In this document: in pieces, positions 45,909 through 54,421 of the stretch
Position numbering within the stretch: position 1 is the stretch's first letter
How the letters are laid out: the number at the start of each line of letters is the position of its first letter
Origin: Paenarthrobacter nitroguajacolicus
Lineage (GTDB): Bacteria; Actinomycetota; Actinomycetes; Actinomycetales; Micrococcaceae
Direction: 5' to 3'
DNA: 59,874 nt
NCBI RefSeq assembly: GCF_029952445.1
Contig: NZ_JAQPPK010000029.1
Span: 1 to 59,874, forward strand
The notes under the pieces: model-generated
Told to the model about the DNA's origin: nothing
Database searches by the model: none
Seen by the model: the letters and a program-made list of their open reading frames with translations, nothing else
Position numbers and translations under genes: made by a program

Positions 45909-46289
45909 ATGCTAAAGGATCTGGAGATCATGTCCGTCCTCGCCGCGAAGGACATCGACCGGGCGAAGGACTTCTATCGGGACAAGCTGGGACTTGAGCC
46001 CTCCGACACCATGGAGGACGACAGCCTTTTCTACCGGTGCGGCAAGGGTACCGGCTTCCTTATTTATCAGACTGAGAACGCGGGTTCGGCCAAGAACACC
46101 CAGATGGGCTGGGAAACGGACAACCTGGAACGGGAGATGGAGGAGCTGCGTGGCCGCGGCGTCGTCTTTGAGGACTACGATTTCCCGGGCCTGAAGACGG
46201 AAAACGGCGTAGCCACGAATGAGTGGGGAAAGTCCGCCTGGTTCCTGGACAGCGAGGGCAACATTCTCAATCTTTCGCAGCGCGCGTAA
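45909..46289 (+). CDS. VOC-family protein (glyoxalase/bleomycin resistance-like)
   Basis: 126 residues, one VOC domain: VLAAKDIDRAKDFYRDKLGL at the start and NEWGKSAWFLDSEGNILNL at the end. Strong ribosome site (AAAGGAACC) before the ATG at 45909. Function not assignable; probably a small metal-dependent enzyme or binding protein. Confidence 0.8.
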   Translation: MLKDLEIMSVLAAKDIDRAKDFYRDKLGLEPSDTMEDDSLFYRCGKGTGFLIYQTENAGSAKNTQMGWETDNLEREMEELRGRGVVFEDYDFPGLKTENGVATNEWGKSAWFLDSEGNILNLSQRA

Positions 46290-46373
46290 CCTTCCGGCGC
46301 GTTTAACCTTCCAGCGCGTTTAACGGCGGCGGCCCTGTACACAAATTCCCGTCAGGTGGCGCACCATATCCCT

Positions 46374-46718
46374 ATGGGAACCGTCACTGAATACTTGGAG
46401 AACGTCACAGGGCCGAACCGTCCGGCGTTGGAGCGGATCGTGGGGATCGCGCGTGAGCTCGCGCCCGATGCCGAGGAAGGCACCAGCTACGGCATGCCTG
46501 CGCTGCTGGTTGACGGCAAGGGCTTGGTGAGTGTGCTGGAGACGAAGAAGCACTTGGCGCTCTACCCGTTCAGCGGCCAGATCCTGCCCGAGATGTCGGA
46601 GGAACTTGGTGGCTACTCGTGGTCGCCGGGGACGTTGCGGTTTTCTGTGGACAATCCTGTGCCGGACTCGCTCGTGCGGCGGATCCTCGAGACCCGGTTG
46701 GCGGCAATCCGGAAGTAA
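46374..46718 (+). CDS. DUF1801/YdhG-type small protein
   Basis: About 114 residues from the ATG at 46374 (GTG at 46356 also in frame). The motifs GTSYGMPALLVDGKGLVSVLETKKHLALYPFSG and TLRFSVDNPVPDSLVRRIL are those of DUF1801, a family that includes the Bacillus frataxin-like iron chaperone. Its role here is unknown. Confidence 0.8.
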   Translation: MGTVTEYLENVTGPNRPALERIVGIARELAPDAEEGTSYGMPALLVDGKGLVSVLETKKHLALYPFSGQILPEMSEELGGYSWSPGTLRFSVDNPVPDSLVRRILETRLAAIRK

Positions 46719-46730
46719 CTCCGCCTACTC

Positions 46731-47534
46731 CTAGTGCTTCGCGGACACGTCCTGCGAGATCGCGTTGGCGGTTGCCACTACTTCCAGCCGCACTGAATCC
46801 AGGTACTTCTCGGGATCCGACTGGGCAGCCACTGCCTGGGCCTGGAGGGACACGTTGATCGCTGCCACGTTGTCGCCGTTGTTGTGGTTCCACACCGGAG
46901 CCGCGATGGACATCAAGCCGATCTCCAGTTCCTGGTCCAGCAGACACCAACCTTGCGCACGGACGCGCTCGACGGCGGCCCTCAAGTCAGGCACGCTGGC
47001 TACGGTTCGCGGCGTGAGCGGCTTGAGTTCCGCCGTCGAGAGGTAAGCCTCGAACTTTGCCTGCGGCAATCCGGCAAGCAGGACCCGGCCCATCGACGTC
47101 GCATAGGCGGGGAAGCGCGTGCCCACCGTGATGCCGACGTTCATGATGCGCTTGGTGGCGACGCGTGCCACGTAGAAGATGTCCTGTCCGTCCAGTACTG
47201 CCGCGGAGGTGGACTCCCCCAGTTTCAGGCTGAGTTGCTCCAGATGCGGCTGGGCCAATTGTGGCAGGGAAAGCGCCGACAGGTACGAATACCCCAGCTG
47301 CAGCACCTTGGCCGTGAGCGCGAACGTCTTGCCGTCGGTCCGGACGTAGCCCAGCTCAAGCAAGGTGTGCAGGAACCTCCTGGCGGTTGCGCGGGTCAGG
47401 TCGGTACGTGCTGCGACTTCGCTCAGGGTCATCACTGGGTTGTTCGCGTCGAAGGCCCGGATCACAGCGAGTCCCCGCGCCAACGACTGCACATATTGGT
47501 CGCTGGCCTGCGGGGTAACTGCGGAGTCGGTCAT
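46731..47534 (-). CDS. pcaR: IclR-family regulator, PcaR-like
   Basis: About 267 residues. N-terminal winged helix (SLARGLAVIRAFDANNPVMT then LTRATARRFLHTLLELGYV) and the C-terminal IclR effector domain (TSMGRVLLAGLP, LEIGLMSIAAPV). ATG at 47534 with AGGA upstream; a TTG at 47543 is an alternative. It is the terminal gene of the pca block after pcaJ, so a regulator of beta-ketoadipate genes is the natural reading. The symbol is by context, not proof. Confidence 0.85.
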   Translation of the reverse strand: MTDSAVTPQASDQYVQSLARGLAVIRAFDANNPVMTLSEVAARTDLTRATARRFLHTLLELGYVRTDGKTFALTAKVLQLGYSYLSALSLPQLAQPHLEQLSLKLGESTSAAVLDGQDIFYVARVATKRIMNVGITVGTRFPAYATSMGRVLLAGLPQAKFEAYLSTAELKPLTPRTVASVPDLRAAVERVRAQGWCLLDQELEIGLMSIAAPVWNHNNGDNVAAINVSLQAQAVAAQSDPEKYLDSVRLEVVATANAISQDVSAKH

Positions 47535-47579
47535 GGTTACCAATCCTAGATGGCGCTGCGGGGCCTGGACCGGCGACGC

Positions 47580-48248
47580 CTACTCTGCCCTTTTCAGCGC
47601 AAGCGGTACGAGTTCCTGGATTTCCTCAAAACTGCATCCAAACGTCTCGCGGACGGTCACGCCGTCGGGGCCCGTGAGGAAGACCGCTTTGTCCGTGTAC
47701 ACGCGGGTTACGCAGCCGACGCCGGTGAGCGGGTAGGTGCAGGCTTCCACGAGCTTGGACGTACCATCGCGGGTCAGGAGGGTCATCATCACGAAGACGT
47801 CCTTGGCACCCGTGGCCAGATCCATGGCACCTCCGACGGCCGGGATCGCGTCCGGGGCGCCTGTGTGCCAGTTGGCGAGGTCACCCGTTGCCGAGACCTG
47901 GAAGGCGCCGAGGACGCAAATGTCCAGGTGCCCGCCACGCATGATCGCGAACGAGTCGGCGTGGTGGAAGTACGAGGCTCCGGGCAGCTCGGTGACGGGG
48001 ATCTTGCCGGCGTTTATCAGGTCGCCGTCGATCTCCTCGCCCTCGGCTGCCGGGCCCATGCCGAGCATTCCGTTCTCCGTGTGGAGAGTGATGTTCTGTT
48101 CCTCGGTGAGGTAGTTCGACACCAGGGTGGGCTGGCCGATGCCCAGGTTCACAAACGAACCCGGAGCGATGTCCCGCGCCACCAACTGGGCGAGTTCGTC
48201 GCGGCCCAGCGGCTTCGCGGAGGTCTGGATGCTGGTTTCGGTGCTCAT
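47580..48248 (-). CDS. pcaJ: 3-oxoadipate CoA-transferase subunit B
   Basis: 222 residues. The catalytic glutamate lies in the HTENGMLGMGP motif, and VNLGIGQPTLVSNYL is near the start. With subunit A it moves CoA from succinyl-CoA to 3-oxoadipate. It begins 2 bases after pcaI. ATG at 48248; the frame extends upstream only as a shadow. Confidence 0.93.
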   Translation of the reverse strand: MSTETSIQTSAKPLGRDELAQLVARDIAPGSFVNLGIGQPTLVSNYLTEEQNITLHTENGMLGMGPAAEGEEIDGDLINAGKIPVTELPGASYFHHADSFAIMRGGHLDICVLGAFQVSATGDLANWHTGAPDAIPAVGGAMDLATGAKDVFVMMTLLTRDGTSKLVEACTYPLTGVGCVTRVYTDKAVFLTGPDGVTVRETFGCSFEEIQELVPLALKRAE

Positions 48249-48250
48249 GG

Positions 48251-48934
48251 TCAGGCCACCTTTTCCGTGTCGAGGCCGCCTACGCGGACTACCGTATTGA
48301 CGTAAATCCCCGGCGTCACCACGTTCTCCGGATCCAGGGAACCGGTAGGCACGATCTCCGAGACCTGGACGACCGTGTGCTTGGCTGCGGCGGCCATGAT
48401 GGGACCGAAGTTCCGGGCGGTCTTGCGGTACACGAGGTTGCCCTTGCGGTCGGCCTTCAACGCCTTGATCAACGCGACGTCGGCATGGATCGGCGTTTCG
48501 AAGACCTGCCATTTCCCGTCCAGGAAGCGGGTTTCCTTGCCCTCGGCCAAGGTGGTGCCGTAACCGGTGGGCGTGAAGAACCCGCCAATACCGGCACCCG
48601 CTGCACGGATGCGCTCGGCCAGGTTGCCCTGCGGGACCAGCTCCAGCTCGATCTCACCGGCGTGGAACTTGGCATCGAAGTGCCAGGAATCGGACTGCCG
48701 CGGGAACGAGCAGATCATCTTGCGGACCCTGCCTTCCTTGATCAGCAACGCGAGGCCCTGATCGCCCTGGCCGGCGTTGTTGTTCACCACGGTCAGGTCC
48801 TTTGCGCCGCATTCCATGAGGGCATCGATCAATTCGAACGGCTGCCCGGCGTTGCCGAACCCGCCGATCATCACCGTGGATCCGTCCTGGATCCCGGCCA
48901 CGGCCTCGCCAACAGTGTCAATGAAATTCAACAT
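48251..48934 (-). CDS. pcaI: 3-oxoadipate CoA-transferase subunit A
   Basis: 227 residues with the family A-subunit glycine-rich motif GSTVMIGGFGNAGQPFELIDAL and a C-terminal EIVPTGSLDPENVVTPGIYV. Acts with PcaJ on 3-oxoadipate. ATG at 48934, 5 bases after the pcaF stop. Confidence 0.93.
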   Translation of the reverse strand: MLNFIDTVGEAVAGIQDGSTVMIGGFGNAGQPFELIDALMECGAKDLTVVNNNAGQGDQGLALLIKEGRVRKMICSFPRQSDSWHFDAKFHAGEIELELVPQGNLAERIRAAGAGIGGFFTPTGYGTTLAEGKETRFLDGKWQVFETPIHADVALIKALKADRKGNLVYRKTARNFGPIMAAAAKHTVVQVSEIVPTGSLDPENVVTPGIYVNTVVRVGGLDTEKVA

Positions 48935-48939
48935 CGCCC

Positions 48940-50160
48940 TCAGGCCCCTTCCGAAACACCGGCAGTTACGTTTTCCAGCACCACAGCCAGGCCTTGGCCC
49001 ACGCCGATGCAGATCGCCGCGACACCCCACCGCTGGCCGGAGGCCTGCAAGGAGCGCGCCAGCGTGCCCAGGATGCGGGTACCGGAGGCCCCGAGCGGGT
49101 GGCCCATCGCGATCGCCCCGCCGTGGCGGTTCACGATTGCCGGGTCGATCCCCCACGCGTCAACGCACGCCAGCGATTGCGCGGCGAACGCCTCGTTAAG
49201 TTCGACGGCACCAACCTGGTCCCAGCCGATGCCCGCCTTCGCGAGGGCCTTGTTCGCGGCCTCCACCGGGGCGAACCCGAAGAACTGGGGATCATTGCCA
49301 TGGGCGCCACGGCCGGCGATGCGGGCCAACGGATCAAGGCCCAGCATCGAGGACGCAGCCTCGGAACCGATCCACGCCGCCGAAGCACCATCAGACAAAG
49401 GTGAGGCGTTCCCGGCGGTGACCGTACCGCCGTCGTGCCCTGAACCCTCGGGACGGAACACTGTCTTCAGACCAGCCAGCTTCTCCGCCGAAGAACCCGC
49501 CCGGATACCCTCATCACGGACCAGGTCCGTGCCCGGAACTGCAGTGACAAGGTTGTCGTAGAAGCCTTCGTTCCACGCGGCATCGGCCAGGTTGTGCGAA
49601 TCAGCGGCAAACTGGTCCTGCCGCTCACGGGTAATGCCGTACTTCTCGCGCAGCCGTTCCGTGGCTTCGCCCAGGGAGATGGTCCAGTCCTTGTTCATGG
49701 CCGGGTTCACCAGGCGCCAGCCAAGGGTGGTGGACGCGAGTGTCATGTCACCGGCCGGGTAGGGCTTGGAGGTCTTGGGCAAAACCCACGGCGCACGGGA
49801 CATGGATTCGGCGCCGCCCACCAGCATCAGCTCGGCATCGCCGGCGTTGATCTGCCGGGAAGCGATGATCGCCGCATCCAAGGAAGAGCCGCACAGACGG
49901 TTGACCGTGGTCCCCGGAATCGACACGGGCAGGCCAGCCAGCAGGGTAGCCATGCGGGCCACGTTGCGGTTTTCCTCGCCGGCACCGTTGGCGTTGCCGA
50001 ACACCACCTCATCGATCCGCTCAACATCCAACCCCGGGGCTCGGCGAACAGACTCGCGGACCACGTGGGCTGCAAGGTCATCGGGGCGGACGGCGGCAAG
50101 ACCGGAGCCGAACTTGCCAAACGGAGTGCGCACGGCGTCGTACACAAAAGCCTGGTTCAT
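48940..50160 (-). CDS. pcaF: 3-oxoadipyl-CoA thiolase
   Basis: 406-residue thiolase splitting 3-oxoadipyl-CoA into succinyl-CoA and acetyl-CoA. Nucleophilic C90 lies in TTVNRLCGSS; the C-terminal NRHGGAIAMGHPLGASG and CIGVGQGLAVV supply the histidine and second cysteine. The start MNQAFVYDAVRTPFGKFGSG is typical of PcaF. A palindromic element and about 75 bp separate it from pcaC. Confidence 0.95.
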   Translation of the reverse strand: MNQAFVYDAVRTPFGKFGSGLAAVRPDDLAAHVVRESVRRAPGLDVERIDEVVFGNANGAGEENRNVARMATLLAGLPVSIPGTTVNRLCGSSLDAAIIASRQINAGDAELMLVGGAESMSRAPWVLPKTSKPYPAGDMTLASTTLGWRLVNPAMNKDWTISLGEATERLREKYGITRERQDQFAADSHNLADAAWNEGFYDNLVTAVPGTDLVRDEGIRAGSSAEKLAGLKTVFRPEGSGHDGGTVTAGNASPLSDGASAAWIGSEAASSMLGLDPLARIAGRGAHGNDPQFFGFAPVEAANKALAKAGIGWDQVGAVELNEAFAAQSLACVDAWGIDPAIVNRHGGAIAMGHPLGASGTRILGTLARSLQASGQRWGVAAICIGVGQGLAVVLENVTAGVSEGA

Positions 50161-50179
50161 GGAATTTCCTTATCTGTGT

Positions 50180-50247
50180 ACCCAACTAAGTGACAGCAAA
50201 CGTTGCTATGAGCCCTCATTGGGACATGTGCTGTTACTTAGTTGGGT
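50180..50247. repeat. Dispersed palindromic element, copy 1
   Basis: 19-bp arms ACCCAACTAAGTGACAGCA (50180-50198) and its near-complement (50229-50247), one mismatch. The 30-base loop shares CAAACGTT and CTCATTGGGAC with copy 2 at 57346. The right arm carries the pcaC stop codon. Could be a REP-like element, terminator or mRNA stability stem between pcaC and pcaF. Confidence 0.75.
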
Positions 50248-50684
50248 GAGTTGGCGTCGATTTCTGCGAATACTTTTTGGGCCGTCTTGAACGCCGAGTT
50301 GGCCGACGGAACACTGCAATAGATGGCGGTCTGGAGCAGGATTTCCTTGATCTCGTCCCTGCTCAGGCCGTTGTTGAGGGCCGCCCGCACGTGCATGGCG
50401 AGCTCCTCCCAGTGCCCGTGGGCCACCAGCGCGGTCAGGGTTACGGCGGAGCGCATCTGCCGGCTTAGCCCGGGCCGCGTCCAGATCCCACCCCAGGCGA
50501 TCCGGGTGATCATGTCCTGGTAGTCCTCTGTAAAGGCATCCTTGGCGGCGTTCGCGCGATCCACATGCGCGTCGCCAAGCACTTCGCGGCGAACCACCAT
50601 TCCGGCGTCGTAAATGTCCTGCGCGGTGGCATCCGCCTGCACGGCGCCATTCCGGGCAGCACCGTTGACCTCAGAAGTGCTCAT
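50238..50684 (-). CDS. pcaC: 4-carboxymuconolactone decarboxylase
   Basis: 148 residues of the AhpD/carboxymuconolactone decarboxylase fold: YDAGMVVRREVLGDAHVDRA at the start and ALNNGLSRDEIKEILLQTAIYCSVPSANSAF with the catalytic region. Converts 4-carboxymuconolactone to 3-oxoadipate enol-lactone. Kept separate from pcaD, which it overlaps by 4 bases, unlike the PcaL fusion of some actinobacteria. Last residues NSPN are encoded by the palindromic element. Confidence 0.94.
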   Translation of the reverse strand: MSTSEVNGAARNGAVQADATAQDIYDAGMVVRREVLGDAHVDRANAAKDAFTEDYQDMITRIAWGGIWTRPGLSRQMRSAVTLTALVAHGHWEELAMHVRAALNNGLSRDEIKEILLQTAIYCSVPSANSAFKTAQKVFAEIDANSPN

Positions 50685-51484
50685 CGACCGTTCTCCTTCA
50701 TGAAAGTGCGCATCAGTCCGGCCACAACGGCCGGCGCCTCTGCGGGCGCGAGGTGCCCGACGCCGTCGAGCGCCACTGCCTTGGCAGTACCGCCACCAGC
50801 GACGATTCCGGCTACAAGTTCCTCAGCCATCGACGGCGGCGCTACCTCGTCCTCGACGCCGGCAATCACCTGGGTGGGGACGGTAATGCTGCCCACCTGG
50901 TCGCGGACATCCAACCCGGCGAGCGCTTCGCAGCAGAACGAGTAGCTGAAACGGTCGGCGTCCCGGAGCGCATGCAGCAGGCGGCTGCTGATCTCAGGCT
51001 GGCGGTCCATGAATCCATGGCCGAACCAACGCTCAGCGGAACCCTGGATCATCACCGGAGTTCCCAGCGACCGCACGGTTTCCGCGCGCTCAAGCCAGCC
51101 CTCGGGAGTTCCGAGCTTGGGTCCGGAGCACTGGACCGACAGGCTGCGAAGCCGGTCGCCGTACTTGATCCCGAGTTGCAGGCCGGTGGCCCCGCCCAGC
51201 GAAACGCCCGCGTAGTGGAACTTTGCGCCCGGCGAAACCGAATCGACAAGATCGACGACGGCGTCAGCCAGTTCCGCGACGTCGAAACCTTCCGTGGCGG
51301 CCGGCGAGATGCCGTGGCCGGGCAGGTCCCAGCCGATGACGTCGTATTCGTCTCCCAGGAGAGCGGCGGTCTCGGACCACAACACGGTGGACGTTCCCAG
51401 AGACGGGCCTGCCACCAGGAGCGGTTTGGCTCCCAGCTCACGCTGCGGGGACAGCAGCACTGCCTTGATAATCGGCTTAGCCAC
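50681..51484 (-). CDS. pcaD: 3-oxoadipate enol-lactonase
   Basis: 267-residue alpha/beta hydrolase. Nucleophile serine in YAGVSLGGATGLQLG and the late histidine in GVGHLAPAE. Hydrolyses the enol-lactone to 3-oxoadipate. Overlaps pcaB by 8 bases and pcaC by 4, so the three are tightly coupled. Confidence 0.93.
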   Translation of the reverse strand: MAKPIIKAVLLSPQRELGAKPLLVAGPSLGTSTVLWSETAALLGDEYDVIGWDLPGHGISPAATEGFDVAELADAVVDLVDSVSPGAKFHYAGVSLGGATGLQLGIKYGDRLRSLSVQCSGPKLGTPEGWLERAETVRSLGTPVMIQGSAERWFGHGFMDRQPEISSRLLHALRDADRFSYSFCCEALAGLDVRDQVGSITVPTQVIAGVEDEVAPPSMAEELVAGIVAGGGTAKAVALDGVGHLAPAEAPAVVAGLMRTFMKENGR

Positions 51485-52898
51485 GAGGGGCTCCCTTCAT
51501 AGTGGATCCAGTGAAGTCGGGGTAGGCGGCGAGAATCCGGCGGCTGATTTCGGCAGCTTCGCCGAGGTAGCTGGCGGGATCCAACAGGGCTTCAAGCTCG
51601 TTGTCAGGGAGCTTGCCGGTCGGGACTGCTTCCCGGAGGAGCTTGCGGTAGGTGTCCGCCTGCTGCGGGGCCGGCGCTGCGAGAGTCTGGTCGACGACGG
51701 CCTGCAGCCTCTGCTTTCCGTCCTCGCCCAGGAGAGGGGCGACGGCGGCCGACACACCTTCGCTGAGGAGCAGCGGACCGGAGATCCCGAGGTTCCGACG
51801 CATGGCTTCGGGGAAGACACGGAGGCCCTCGGTGAGTTCGCGGAGGTGTCCGGCTGCGCCCAGGGCCAACGCGAGCAACTGGCGCAGGGCCGGCCATTCG
51901 GTGTGCCAGCCACCGTCCGGGCGTTCGTCGTTGAAGGTCGCTGCGGCCAGGTGCAGCTGGGACGCGAGTGCCGGGGCCTGGAGCGCGGCGCTGCGGATCA
52001 GCACTGACAGCACGGGGTTTTGCTTCTGCGGCATTGCCGAGGAAACACCACGTCCGGCGGCCAAGGGTTCACCGAGTTCCCCGACTTCGGGGCGGCTCAG
52101 GAACAGCAAGTCCCCGGCGATCTTGCCGAAGGAATCAACCAGTGCAGCCAGGCCGTCACCGAGACCCGTGACAGCGAGGCGGTTGGTGTGCCACGGAGCA
52201 GCGGCAGGCGCGAGGCCGAGCTTGGCGGCCAGTGAGTCAGCCAGCGTGAACGGCGTTTCCGCAGAGCCGGTTGTCAGCTTGGACCCGGAAGCCAGGGTTC
52301 CTGCGGCGCCACCGAATTGCACTGGCAACTCAAGGGCTGCCAAACGTGAAGCCGCAGCCGCCACGCCGTGGAACCACTCGGCAGCCCGCAGCCCGAACGT
52401 GTACGGAAGGGCATGCTGGGTCAGGCTCCTGCCCACGCACAGCGTCTCCGCATGGTGTGCCGCCAAAGTGGCGAGCGCCGTCGTCGTGCCTTTGACGTCA
52501 CCCAGCAACGCCGTGATGGTGCGGCTGGCGAGCAGCATGAGGGCGGAATCGAGGACGTCCTGGCTGGTGAGCGAGGTGTGGACGGCCTTGCCTGCGCCGA
52601 CGCCGTCAGCATCCAACCCGCGGACCCGGGCGCGAAGATCGCCAAGCAGGGGGATCACCGGGTTGCCGCCACCTTGGGCGCGTTCGGAGATGGCCGCGAC
52701 GTCGTAGGCGGCGGGATCGGCGGCTTCGGCCACCACGGCGGCGGATCCTGCCGGGGCGAGCCCGGCTTCCTCGAGGACGGCCGCCCAAGCAGCTTCGACG
52801 TCGAGGATTGCCGCGATCACGGCACGGTCGCCTGTCAGCGCCGCCACCGCGGGCGACGCCGTGACGGGGCTGAGGAGGCCGAAGTCGCCGTTGGTCAT
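51477..52898 (-). CDS. pcaB: 3-carboxy-cis,cis-muconate cycloisomerase
   Basis: 473 residues of the fumarase/argininosuccinate lyase superfamily, with the signature loop AMPQKQNPVLS near residue 290 and LTSQDVLDSALMLL near residue 110. Forms 4-carboxymuconolactone from the PcaGH product. At 473 residues it includes the extended C-terminal segment seen in many actinobacterial PcaB. Overlaps both pcaG and pcaD. Confidence 0.93.
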   Translation of the reverse strand: MTNGDFGLLSPVTASPAVAALTGDRAVIAAILDVEAAWAAVLEEAGLAPAGSAAVVAEAADPAAYDVAAISERAQGGGNPVIPLLGDLRARVRGLDADGVGAGKAVHTSLTSQDVLDSALMLLASRTITALLGDVKGTTTALATLAAHHAETLCVGRSLTQHALPYTFGLRAAEWFHGVAAAASRLAALELPVQFGGAAGTLASGSKLTTGSAETPFTLADSLAAKLGLAPAAAPWHTNRLAVTGLGDGLAALVDSFGKIAGDLLFLSRPEVGELGEPLAAGRGVSSAMPQKQNPVLSVLIRSAALQAPALASQLHLAAATFNDERPDGGWHTEWPALRQLLALALGAAGHLRELTEGLRVFPEAMRRNLGISGPLLLSEGVSAAVAPLLGEDGKQRLQAVVDQTLAAPAPQQADTYRKLLREAVPTGKLPDNELEALLDPASYLGEAAEISRRILAAYPDFTGSTMKGAPRG

Positions 52899-53503
52899 GA
52901 GTGGTTTTCCGTTGCCGAATCGCCAGTTGCCAGATCGAGCGAACCGTCCTGCTGGAAATCCAGGAACACGGTCTCGTCGCCACCCTGCAGCCGGATGTCC
53001 CAGGTCAAGCCACCGTCGGCGTCGCGGCGTGCGATCAGGGTCTTGCGGCGCTCAGGGTCGAGGGAGCTCAGCAGGGGATCGTTGGCCAGGGCTTCCTCGT
53101 TTTCCGGCAGGTACACGCGGGTGAAGAGCCGGTTCATGAGTCCGCGGGCAAAGACGGCCACGGAGATGAAGGCCGCAGCTCCCTGCGCCGTGGGCCCCGG
53201 GTTCACGGTGGTGAACGTGTACACGCCGGAGTTCCCAACGGAGCTGCGGCCCCAGCCGGTGAAGGTGTACCCGTCGCGGACCAGTGAACCGGTGCGCTGG
53301 ACGATCTTGCCATCGGAGTCCGGCTGCCAGATTTCAAGGATGGCGTCCGGGATGGTGTTGCCTGCGCCGTCGTACACGGTGCCCTGGAGGCGGATGCTGC
53401 CGGGGCTGCCCGGTGCGAGCAGTTCGTTGTCCTTGTTGAAGGGAAGTGCGTAGCCGTAGAAGGGGCCTACGGTCTGGCCCGGTGTGGGTGCCAGCTTGCT
53501 CAT
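52895..53503 (-). CDS. pcaG: Protocatechuate 3,4-dioxygenase alpha subunit
   Basis: 202 residues: starts PTPGQTVGPFYGYALPF and carries LEIWQPDSDGK and the VFARGLMNRLFTRVYLPE segment of the alpha subunit. It lacks the iron ligands found in beta, as is normal. Begins 4 bases after pcaH and overlaps pcaB by 4. Confidence 0.94.
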   Translation of the reverse strand: MSKLAPTPGQTVGPFYGYALPFNKDNELLAPGSPGSIRLQGTVYDGAGNTIPDAILEIWQPDSDGKIVQRTGSLVRDGYTFTGWGRSSVGNSGVYTFTTVNPGPTAQGAAAFISVAVFARGLMNRLFTRVYLPENEEALANDPLLSSLDPERRKTLIARRDADGGLTWDIRLQGGDETVFLDFQQDGSLDLATGDSATENHS

Positions 53504-53507
53504 GCGC

Positions 53508-54377
53508 TTACTCCTCGTCCCCGGCGTCGCCGTATGCTTCGTTTTCGGTCCAGGTCCGCTTGGAACCGGTCAGGATGATGTCCCATTTGTAGCCGAGGGC
53601 CCACTCAGGGCTGGTGAGCTCATGGTCGTACTGTGCCACCAGGCGGTCGCGGGCGTCCTGGTCCACGATCGACTGGTAGATGGGGTCCAGCGGGAACAAC
53701 TGGTCGCCCGGGAAGTACATCTGGGTGACGATGCGCTGCGTGAATTCCGAGCCGAACATGGAGAAGTGGATGTGGGCCGGGCGCCAGGCGTTGAGGTGGT
53801 TCTTCCACGGGTACGCGCCGGGCTTGATGGTGGTGAAGGAGTAGGAGCCGTCGTCGCCGGTGATGCAACGCCCGACGCCGGTGAAGTTCGGGTCCAGCGG
53901 TGCGGGGTGCTGATCGCGCTTGTGGATGTAGCGGCCGGAGGCGTTGGCCTGCCAGATCTCAACGAGCTGACCGGCAACCGGGCGGCCGTCGCCGTCAAGG
54001 ACACGACCCGCGACGATGATGCGCTCACCCTGCGGCTCTCCGTTGTGCTGGATGGTCAGGTCCGATTCCAGCGCGTGCACGTCCTGGTGGCCGAACGCGG
54101 GCGAGTAAAGCTCAATGGTTTCCGGGTCCGCGTGGTGCAGGCTCTTGGTGGGATGGCGCAGGATACTGCTGCGGTACGGCGCGTAGTCGAGGCGCGGCAT
54201 GGTCTCGGCAGCCTTGCCGTCCTTCAACGACTGGGTGTAGCGATCCTTAATGCCGTTGATCTCAGCGCTGAGATCCGCCTGCGTCTCAACCTTCTTGGCA
54301 TCGTGCGCGGCGTGCGGTTCAGCTGGCGGCACGAGTTCCTCGGTTTCGAGAGCTTGTGCGGTGTATTCTTGCGGCAC
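53508..54377 (-). CDS. pcaH: Protocatechuate 3,4-dioxygenase beta subunit
   Basis: 289 residues. Iron(III) ligands are visible: tyrosines in SGRYIH and KPGAYPW, and two histidines in RPAHIHFSMFG. Cleaves protocatechuate between the hydroxyls to 3-carboxymuconate. The ~50-residue N-terminus before YAPYRSSILRHP is somewhat long. Follows the 3-dehydroshikimate dehydratase gene by 44 bases. Confidence 0.95.
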   Translation of the reverse strand: MPQEYTAQALETEELVPPAEPHAAHDAKKVETQADLSAEINGIKDRYTQSLKDGKAAETMPRLDYAPYRSSILRHPTKSLHHADPETIELYSPAFGHQDVHALESDLTIQHNGEPQGERIIVAGRVLDGDGRPVAGQLVEIWQANASGRYIHKRDQHPAPLDPNFTGVGRCITGDDGSYSFTTIKPGAYPWKNHLNAWRPAHIHFSMFGSEFTQRIVTQMYFPGDQLFPLDPIYQSIVDQDARDRLVAQYDHELTSPEWALGYKWDIILTGSKRTWTENEAYGDAGDEE

Positions 54378-54421
54378 AGCCGGCTCCTTTCGATGGTTGG
54401 TTCTCTTGGTTGGCTGGGCGG

